DNA of 64,000 nucleotides, taken from the NCBI RefSeq assembly GCF_001039355.2, contig NW_019773626.1:1-64000 (forward strand), written 5' to 3'. This document shows, one piece after another, positions 26,379 to 37,100 of this stretch; position 1 is the first letter of the stretch; each line of letters begins with the position of its first letter. Made by a program: the position numbers and the translations under genes. Under the pieces are notes generated by a model that was given only the letters and a program-made list of their open reading frames with translations, did not search any database and was not told the origin of the DNA. The stretch is from Lingula anatina. Its lineage: Eukaryota > Brachiopoda > Lingulata > Lingulida > Lingulidae.

Positions 26379-28047
26379 CTCTCTGATCACAGAATTTGCT
26401 AGAAGTCTCTTGCAAAATTATTTTTTAACTTATAATTTAACTTTGTATGCTATTCTCGAGTCCCCTGATATCAGAGGCTGTACATGTAGTAATGGCACAG
26501 TAGCGTTTTTTTTTTAGGGGGGGGTGGGGGGTGGGGGTGGGGGTGGGGGGGTGTTACAAAATAAAGCGGTGCAACAGACATGGTAATCAGTTAATTGGTA
26601 GCAACACACCTGACTACACATTTCTCAAGTCAGATATCTTATATGAGATCTGAGTTAAAAAAAAAGAACGCATTTTTACTTTTTACCTAGGTATACCTGT
26701 ATTATTGCAGGCACCGTATGTGACGCAGCCCATGGGACGTCCAGATATAATTGTACTGAGAGACTCGAGGAGTTCATAGTACCCAGGCATAAGAAAATCC
26801 GCATTCGGATCCTCAACGCAGCCACCCAGTATGCCCTCAAAGTATCCATTGACAGCGTAAGTCTTGACAATTGTTACCGGTCTCTATACAATTATGCTAG
26901 TAATTTGCTTTAGAGACTACATGTTATTTAAGCTGCAATATGTTAGTGCAGGGGCGGATCCAAGATTATATAAAGGGGTGGGTGGGTGCGGATGCGAAGC
27001 AGAAGACTGCCTTTTGGTACTGTTAAGAAGAATGATTCAGCTAGTCAAAATTCTAATATCAAGGGGGACCATTGGTGTGATTTCTTTTTCAAAAATCGAG
27101 GGGGGGGGCCGGCCCCCCCCCCCCCTCTAAATCCGCCACTGTAGTGTCTCAAAAGACCTGTGCGCACCATGGATATATGCTGATTTTAAAGCAGTAATCC
27201 CGTCCCCACGTATTCTTGGTAGATCGGTTGATTTGGTTGGTTGCAGGGCCGTAGCCAGCAATTTAAAAAAGGGGGGTTCTTTTTCTCAAAAAGTGAACCT
27301 TTTCCTATAAAAACTTTATGTATATAGATCAAATTTTATCCAGAGTGGACCTTTTCCCAGCAAAAGGGGCGGTTCTTTCGAACCCCCCGAACCCCCCTGG
27401 CTACGGGCCTGGGTTGATTGATTGATTGATTGATTGACATGCTGATTGGTTCTATAAGGCTTGATTGATTGGTTGTTTGATTGATTAATTGGTCAATTAA
27501 TTGGTTGGTTCAGTGATTCTTCTGCCATGTCATCAAATCAAAACTGTAACACTTCTTACACGCTTGGATGTTGTGTAGAATACATCAGGGATACATTTCC
27601 CTGCATACATCAACACTCCAGTAGTTAAGATTCACTTTAACATGTACTTACCTACTGGACGACAAGGTTTGCTGACTTATTCACTGAAACTGTTTAAATT
27701 AATTATAATCTGTCACCACGGCCATCCTCTTTTGTTTTGGTATAGCGAGATTGGTAGCTGATTCGTGGATTCACTGTATAAATGAATTTCGGAATTTGAA
27801 GATAGTTTCTGGTCTTTTTTGTAAATAAAATATAAAGTAAATATAACTTGAGTCAGAAAAGAAAGGGCTATTCAAATTTAAAAATTGCTTTATAGATAAT
27901 AGTTTTGCAACGGAAAGGAAATACGTTTTTTGATTTGTTGTTAAGGGTAAATTGCTGAAATTTCAAGAACTTGATTTTTTCATTGTAAAAGTAGAAAACG
28001 TTCATTCTTTTGACGTACCGGTAGCTTTCTCTTGAATCCCGGAATAA

Positions 28048-28133
<86 letters not shown>

Positions 28134-31100
28134 CAAACGACGCCATGTAGCTCATTCTTCACTGGGTTTTACCGGAAAGCATGCCTGAGAAAAGGAAAGC
28201 AAAACAGTATAAAACGGAAGAAAAAGAAAAAAATACGTACTTCCGGTTTTACGTCGAGGTCAACTTCTAAAAAGATAATTCTATTTTTTATAAAATAGCA
28301 TCATTTCTTTTGTTATCTTCTTGCAGCACACCATGACGGTGGAATCAATGGACGGCAACGCCATCCAGGGAATGGAAGTATTAGACTACCTCATCATTCA
28401 CACCGGTGAGAGATATGACATAGAGGTCGCCACTGATCAATACAGGCAGTATCCAATACAGCCCGTAAATGACGGATATTTCTGGATACGAGTGGAATCC
28501 TTGGAGGAATTTGACCAGCCAAATCGAACTGTAATGGCTTATTTATTTATTTCTATGGACAAGATATCCCAAAAATATGTCATAAATTTTGGCGGAATTA
28601 ACAGAATATATACTTTTGATGAGGGAAATTAGTGACTCTAATGACAACTGCAACTGCATCATATACAAGGCTGCCAAGAAAATGTCGAACTTTTATCTTA
28701 ATTTTTGTGTACATTTTTTTGCAGTTACGAACTATAATTAATCCAAAAACCGGCTGGGCGGTTTTTAAGTATGAAGGAAGCCCATCCAGACGTAAACCGT
28801 TTACAACACCCAGGCGATGCCCAGTTTCTGATCCATGTGAGATCTTGAATTGTCCTTTCCGGTAAGGAAAATATAAACTTGATTTTACTACACACACACA
28901 CACACACAAACACACACAGACATGTATATATGGACAGTAGTGAACTATGATATCATCTGCCTATTTATCAACGAACGCCTTAGCCTGTGGAGATCTTAAA
29001 TCAATCAAATGGTGCAATATTATGTACAGACTTGACATTTAATATGGAATGTTTTTTCCCAATCATTTTTTCATCACTTTTTTTCCTATTTTACTGAGTG
29101 ATAAATGAAAACAAGGATTAAAATCGTGCTTTGATAACTTTTAATTATCTCTTTGATGTCATTGTGACATCAATTCATTAATTGAATTCGCCAGAGAAGC
29201 AAACAAAACCTGCCTATTCTTTGTCATACGACAACCATTAAAAGAGATTTTTGGATCTCCATATTTTCCAAACTATCGTCTAGAGTTACACCCTCCAAAA
29301 AGGACCCTCATCTCAATATCAAGTCACAGTAACGGTCGCTGTTTCCTCTGACCTCTTCTGGTTGCTACCAGAGCTCCCAAGCGGCAAGGCGTTCCTTGAG
29401 ACAGGTTTTTAGAGTTCAATCTGGAATAACATTCCAGGTGTGTGTCAGATCGCATTTCGGAGTATCAGTCAGAACACCGACAGGATGAGCCCGCGGTCGT
29501 CCTACAAAATTTGTTCTGGGGTATGATACTCCGAAATTCGATCTGTCACACACCTTGAAAACGGGTAGTGTGGTCCGATATACCGGTTAATTTAGGATCC
29601 TTATGTGCCGAGTCTGGTAGTTGGGTAGGCCTGATATGGATACTTTTATGACAGAGCCATGCTTTGCCAAAGCCAAGCTTTGACCTGCCAAAAGAAGCAC
29701 TACCCAGTTAAATTACTGCGTATTACATAATGCAGCAGCACAACAGACCTGGTAATCAGTTAATTGGTAGCAACACACCTGACTTCACACTTCTCCATTC
29801 ACATATCTTACATGAGGTCAGATTTTTTTGAAAATAGAATGCATTTTTACCTGGGCATACCTTCGAAACTGAAATATTCCATATTTAATGTCAAGTCTGT
29901 ATTTCAATACTAAGCACTTTTGGAGAAGGGGGGAGGTAGCCATCGTCGAGCATTTCCCAGAATTGTTTGTAAAACCCCCTTTACTCTGTATGGCGTCCTT
30001 TCTGCGTCAATGAAAGTGGCATCGCTGTGGTCGTAGAAAGGAGGTACAAACATCGCTTTGGTTGCAGAAAGAATACTCAACAATCTACAAGTTGTCGGTA
30101 CGTAAACTATTACATTTCTTTTTTGCTCTCATAACGAGGCTATACAACGGGACTCGGAAAGGACGCCGTCCAGTGTAGAAAGGGCTTAAACAAATGTTAT
30201 ATGTTTTTATAGGGAATACAGGCCCAATGGAGGCAATTATTACACCTGTATACCAATAAGTAGGACCCGCGCTCTTGGCAGCCTTATAGACCGACACCCG
30301 GTGCCTATGCCCACCTCCGCCGACAACTTTCAGCAGATATTCCTTAACTTTCATTTCTCAGGTTAGTTGCTTATATAAAATATTCATGAATAAACAATTA
30401 ACATTTGATCGCATGGAGAGCGAATATTGTTTGACTGTCACCATTAAATGGGCAAAAATCCGTACTCTAAGCGGTCCTAGTGTGACATGGGATTTATTAT
30501 AGCAGGGGATTTATAATTACTATCTCTATATCTTAGATAATCTCATCTCCACTTAATGAGAAAGTATCGTAACTGTTACATCAATGGAATTGAATATAAC
30601 TGTACACAATTAAAATTTTGTCTCGCTATATATTCCTATGAGGCAATGTCAGTACTAATTAAAAAGATACTGGTAGGCCGTCCTGCACGGAAAATTTAAT
30701 TGTATATATTCATTGCTAACATTCAGGTTAATTCCCTCAACATTATGACTTCAGGTTCCAAGGCACTCCGATCATCTATTAACGGTCACTTGTTTCGCTT
30801 TCCCAGGGTACCCCCACAGGTACGGTTGTTATACGATTACCTCGATTTTTTGGGAGCCTGTAAAGAATAGAATAGAATAGAGTAGAGTAGAATACAATAG
30901 ATGTAACAGCTCTCACTATACTTTATTTACGAACCCGAGTGTACTCTGTGTGTGAACATGGCAGAAACAAGAAACGAATGTCTTTTAATAATTTACAAAT
31001 AAATAAAATGAACTTAATGCAGAACTGAACAAACTTAGAAAAATTTAAATGAATAACATTGATAAACTTAATATACTTACTAAATTTCTAAACTAAATAA

Positions 31101-34100
31101 GGATGAAAATAAATGATAAGCACTGAAATAATCAAATTAAACTTAGAGAAATACAAAATCTAAACACAAAGAAAATGAAAACCAAACCAATCAAGTCTAT
31201 CATACCTGTGTGTGAACATGACAGAAACAATTTACAAAACTACATTTACAAAACGACAAGGGAACAACAATTTTTTCCATTTTATTAGTTTTTTCTGTAC
31301 AATATTTACAAAAAATAAAATCAATATTCTATATGCTATTTAAAACACCCAATTGCTATCATTATACCAAACTGGTTTTCTTCTACTTCTCTTTGGACGA
31401 TCTGATGAGTCGATTTTTTTTTCTGTTCCTCACGTAACTCTCCTTCCTCTAATGGCAGTACGTAAATTGGCAAGAGCATATTACGATGAACCGTTTTGGT
31501 TTTCCCAACACCGTCTTCTCTCTTTATTGTAAAAACCGGAATGTCTTTATTCGGTTGTGATGAGACAATATACACCTCATTCTGCCAACGGTCAGCGAGT
31601 TTGTGCTTCCCAGTAAAAGCAACATTACGCAAAAGAACACGATCTCCAGTCGTCACTACACTTCCTCTCGATTTATTATCGAAATGTTTCTTCTGCTTTC
31701 TCTGTGCTTTTTCAATATGCTCAGCTGCTAATCGATATGAATAGCTCAATCTCTGTTTCAAATCATCGACATACTGACAATGGGAGGAATTTTGGACATT
31801 TTCTGGAAAAGAATCTAGAAGCAAATCAACTGGCAGTCTAGGATGTCTGCCGATGAAAATGAAAACCAAACCAATCAAGTCTATCATGCCAATAAAAACG
31901 CTGTTGAAGGAGATTTACAGCTCTGTCTCTTCCAAGATGACCTATTTCGTCATGACAACCATGCATGGTTACATGTTCCTCATACGTTTTGCTGAAAACT
32001 ATAATATCATCCAAGTAAATTAAACAATTTACTAGATTTAAATCCCCATGCAACTCTCAAGCAGCCTTTGAAATGTCATAGGCGCATTACAACACCCATA
32101 CAGCATGCGTACACACTCATAAAAACCTAAAGGACCAACTTTAAATGCTGTTTTTGGTATGTCAGACTCCTCAATCTCTACTTGCCAATATGCAGACTTC
32201 AGATCCAACACGCTGAACCACGAAGCACCATGGAGAAGATTTAGTGTTTCGTCAATTCTCGGCAAGGCGTAAGAATCTTTGATTGTTTTAGCATTTAGCT
32301 TCCGAAGATCAATGCAGAAGCGTAGTGAGCCATCTTTTTTTTTCTCACTAGAACAACACCAGAGGAATATGGGCTTGAAGATTTTCTTATGACACCAAGA
32401 TCCAGCATCTGTGCTATGTGATCTCTAACCTCAGCAAACATTGAAGGAGGAATGTGACAATGTTTTGACTGAAATGGGACATCGTCTACAAGATTGATTT
32501 TGTGTTTAACCAAAATCAAAGTCATGTAGAGAAAACGCCTTTTTGTGTTCAAGTAACAACTGATTCACCTCAGACACTTGATTTTCATCAAGATTTTCCC
32601 TTAAGTTCTCAGTGAACTGTTCAGCAAAGGATATAGAATCAGAAGTATCACCTTCAACAGAATTTGATGAAGATTTTGAAGCAGGTACTATAGAAGCCTG
32701 AGGTTACAGAGTTTTGATCCATTGGGAATAGTAATGCTATGGTTGGAAAAATTAGTAATTTCCACTGCAATCTTTTGAGTTGATAAACCAGGCTGCACCA
32801 CATGCACACTAGGAGAAAGTATCAACCCACCTGGTAGAGCAGATTCTGAAATTTCCTCAGTCATGGCTACAAGCCGTTGACATGATACTACTCTCGACAA
32901 GCCGTTAATCAATACCTTCTCACCTTTAGGCACTACAATTGTCTTGGTAGCGCAGATGTTACCCAATATTTCAGTGGCATTCTGTAAATAACTCTGGTTT
33001 TTTAGAGTTTTTAGGACCAACTTCAAAGGCATTGGTAATTCGCCATTTCCCATTCTACTGACACCAATATAAAGAGACAGGATGTTTGCTCCAAGAAGAA
33101 GTGGAGTTTTGGCATGGTACTCCGTGTCTGGAACTACAAGAAAAAGACAGTCATGTTCCAACTCGGACAGTTTCACAGATGCTTCTACATATCCAAGATA
33201 TGAAATTGCATTGCCACAAGCTGATTCTAATTTATGATGTTATCGAGTGGTTGAATTTCTAAATCAAAGGACTTTGCACAAGAAGAAGATACTGTACTCA
33301 CAACCGAACCAGTATCTAGCAACGCCCTCACTTCTTTACCCTGAAAAACAACTGGTAACTCATTAGCATTACCTACAATATGTTTCACTACTGATTTTGG
33401 GCATTTCGAGACAGAGCCTGCCTGTTGCCCTGCTCGACAGGCTGATTTTCGTTTAAATGATTTTGAGAAGGACAATTTATTGCAAAAATTACATAAACGA
33501 CTCCTTATATTTCAGGTCGAAGTATTCTCTGTACTGCGGACATATCAGAAACCATGTGATCTGACATGAACATTTTTAATTCGTCATCTGTAACACATTC
33601 GGGTACGTTCGATATTGCTACCTTCCTAGCGCGAATAATAGATGACGCCATCTTGACAGTAAGTGTCTAACACAAAATAATAAAAAATTAAACAACTGTT
33701 TGCACCCAACTATTCACTATCACACACACTAAGCATACACACAAACAAAACACATAGACAAGACTGACATGTTATCTGAACAAAAAGGATTCCCAAAGAT
33801 TTGTATTTAGACCCAAAAATCCCAGACCCTTTAAAAAAAACCCAAACTAGAATTTAAGTTAGACAGACTTGATAGGTTGGATAAAAAAAATAATGAAAAC
33901 AAACAAGTGTTTGCAGTTACTCCTGAAAATATAAACAATACCAAATCTTAAAATAATGTATGCAATTATATTCAATAAACACACAATTTAATTATTCTAT
34001 CTCCTAACTACTGCTTTAATATAATATCACTGCTTAATGTCACTGTTTAATGTCACTGTTTTTTTCCGTGACCACAAAGACAATACCTTCACCAAGTTTA

Positions 34101-37100
34101 ATGATATGTGACTACAACAACAAAATGTCACACAACTTAATTAAAATACTAATTATAAGTGAAAGCAACAACAAAAAGCAGTTAATTAATCCCACAGCAT
34201 TCTAACAGCAATGTTAAACTGATATCACAACGCCTTAGTAACTGGACATGTGTGTTGACACACATACACAGATTCAATGTTATTGACAAAGTTCACTACC
34301 AATTATAATACTACTGCTGGTGAAAAAATTGATAATAACAAAACTCAAATGTCTCTGTACTAATATCACTATAACAATGCCACAGCAGTATGAATGAATA
34401 TATGACAATGTAAATAGAAAGAAAATACTAGCAAATATATAACGAGCAACTAATGAACTCTAATAAACAACAGCAGGGATTTACTTTACATAGCTTCGGC
34501 CTTCAACCAAAGACTGATATCAAAATTCAACCAAATCTGTCTACGCAGTCGACCCACTACGTTTACTACTTAACCAAGAAATAAAATAATCCCGGTGTAA
34601 TTATGGGTGAATTGCAGAATATTATACCTGAACACTACAGAAAACTAACAATTACTGTAATGTTAAGCTGCGTATCCTAAAATATTTAGTCTGAATAAGA
34701 AAACCTCTCTCAAATTAGACTTAAATCAGTCTCTATTTACATCTAACTGCTAACTCTAGCGAAATATTGGTTATAGAAATATACGGGTAATATAAATATT
34801 TACAAGAATATTTACAGTAGATCTACAATAGATTGTTTTACACAGTCTATTGCTCACAGTTCATTCCCGCGGGATTCAAATTACACAGTCCCGACAGCTA
34901 AAACAGCGTCCTTACATGCAAGCTTCAGTAGTCGCGGGGTTACACTACATGAGACAGCTTGCGGAACCCGGTCACGCCTTCCAAGCACCAGTTACTAGCA
35001 GTTCGCCAGCGGGGTCAATTCACGTTGCGTAATACGTGGACGTGGTGGGCGTTGTCCCTTTACAGTCTCGTCGACATCGGAACTGGATTTCGGGTTATAT
35101 GCATCACACTCCACTTGCCGTAACAATTACACACTCTGCTTACACTTCTGTCGTATGCCGACTCGAATGCCTCGTCAGAGCTTTGTTGACATCGTTCACG
35201 TCCATACAGAGAGCCAGGTTGTCATTCTTTCATTGACAATGATGTGTTGGCATCATCTGTGATGTGGGCAGTCTTCCACTATCCCAATCTAGCCACACAA
35301 TGGAGTTTACTCGGGTCCCTGTTCGGGCGCCAAAAATGTAACAGCTCTCACTATACTTTATTTACGAACCCGAGTGTACTCTGTGTGTGAACATGGCAGA
35401 AACAAGAAACGAATGTCTTTTAATAATTTACAAATAAATAAAGTGAACTTAATGCAGAACTGAACAAACTTAGAAAAATTTTAATGAATAACATTAATGA
35501 ACTAAATATACTTACTAAATTTCTAAACTAAATAAGGATGAAAATAAATGATAAGCACTGAAATTATCAAACTAAACTTGAAGAAATACAAAATCTTAAC
35601 ACAAAGAAAATGAAAACCAAACCAATCAAGTCTATCATACCTGTGTGAACATCACAGAAACAAGAAACGAATGTGCCGCGAAACAAAGAGGGGCGTGTTT
35701 TATATAGAAACGAAGACACACGGACACAAACGATAAGTCACGAACACACTTCTCTACAACCACAATCATACATCATACATACACATGTTACATAGAAAAA
35801 GATTGATTAATAGAATTGATGATAAAAAGAATTTCACAGGTGAGTATATGACATTGACTAAAGAAGAATTCATATTGAATTTCCATAAAAACGTATAGTT
35901 AGAATACATGATAGATCTGCACCGATATCAACTTATTGCGAAGCATTATCACAGAGGCTGTGCCCTCAACAGTATTTCCTACGCTTCACTGATAAGACAC
36001 TTACTCACAGGTTCGAGTTCTAAAATATTTTTGTTAGAAATAATTTCAAAAAAATAATTTGATTACTATAAGAAAAAATACACGCATGTACGTACGGGAG
36101 TGTATAGTCACGTCGCAATCGGTAACGCTCACAGATGCAAAAAAATTCCAAAGCTACCATCAATCGTGGTCCTTCAGGTATTTTTATTTAAAGGGTTTAT
36201 ATTTATTTTTACTCAACAGTTAATTGTTCAAAATATATTTTGATTTTTTTTAGTTGTACCCGGAACGCGACTCAATTTATGAATGCGACGAGCCTTGCAC
36301 CGGAGATTGCTTCTGTTCTTACAAGGAGAAATTGAAGTTAAACAACGTCATTCAGATTGTCCTGATTAATATGGGGATGGGTAGGATATTTTGTTTATTC
36401 ATTTAATGGAAAAATGCATTAACAGATTAGTAAAATTAACTTGATGGTTAATGTGCACTCGTACTCTGATTTTGTTGGAAATAAAAAATATGTTCACACA
36501 GTTTATAATTTGACTAGTAATGTGGCCATGTAGATTTAACTATCATTTAATTATCAGCCTCGGAAATCTTGACCTTCAGTCATCTACGCCGACCCCTAGT
36601 ATTTCGCAGTTTTACAACGGGAAAAGACCCAAACAATACAACAATTAAATATACGCTTTGATTATTTAGTTTTCACCATGTGTTCATGAATTTTTGTCGT
36701 AATTAAGTTCTGATAAAGCAGTTCTCGCTCTTGGGACTCCCCCAAATTTTAGCGAATATTATATTTTGATGTTCAAGGTCAGTCGGGAATGGCGCACCCA
36801 GTACACGTACACGGCCACCACTTCCACGTACTCAAGATAGGCTACCCAAAATACGACGCCAACTTCTGGTATCTGTCCGATACCGACGATATAGTGTGTG
36901 ATAACACTTCCTGCAGCAGCGCTCGGTGGAATGACTCCACCTGGGATGACTATCGAGCGTGGAACGGTAGTTTTAGTTCTGACACAAATGACACTGCGAA
37001 TGCTACGTCTGAACCGTGGATTCCCGAAATGAATGCTGTCGACCCCCCGTTGAAGGACACCGTGATCGTCCCATTTGGCGGTTACGTGGTGATTCGCTTC

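Larger units (their letters stand above)
30902..35792 (-). mobile_element. Ty3/Gypsy-type LTR retrotransposon, defective, inserted in MCO2 intron 10
   Basis: 4.9 kb element in antisense orientation to MCO2. Both outer ends are the LTR inverted termini TGTAACA...TGTTACA. A 4-base TAGA duplication flanks it (30898-30901 and 35793-35796), and the corresponding point in MCO1 intron 10 (around 10830) shows an uninterrupted 'caatagataaggattg'. The minus strand encodes remnants in the order Gag fragment, protease, reverse transcriptase, integrase, as in Ty3/Gypsy. The primer site matches tRNA-Lys. Large internal deletions removed most of gag, RNase H and the integrase core, so it cannot move by itself. 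The two LTRs differ at about a dozen places over 310 shared bases (by eye 95-96% identity), so the insertion is not very recent. Confidence 0.92.

Noticed and set aside
27868-28298. ORFs with Ile-Tyr repeats on both strands
   Set aside because: Translation of a TA microsatellite.
29330-29434. Possible fragment of a second Tc1-like transposase in MCO2 intron 8
   Set aside because: A stretch resembles the C-terminal end of such genes ('gacaggtttttagagtt' against 'gacaagttttttagagttt' in the 41942 element), but it is too short and degraded to call.
34850-35236. Plus-strand ORFs near the right LTR
   Set aside because: They lie in the antisense of the retrotransposon leader region, are short and unlike any protein.
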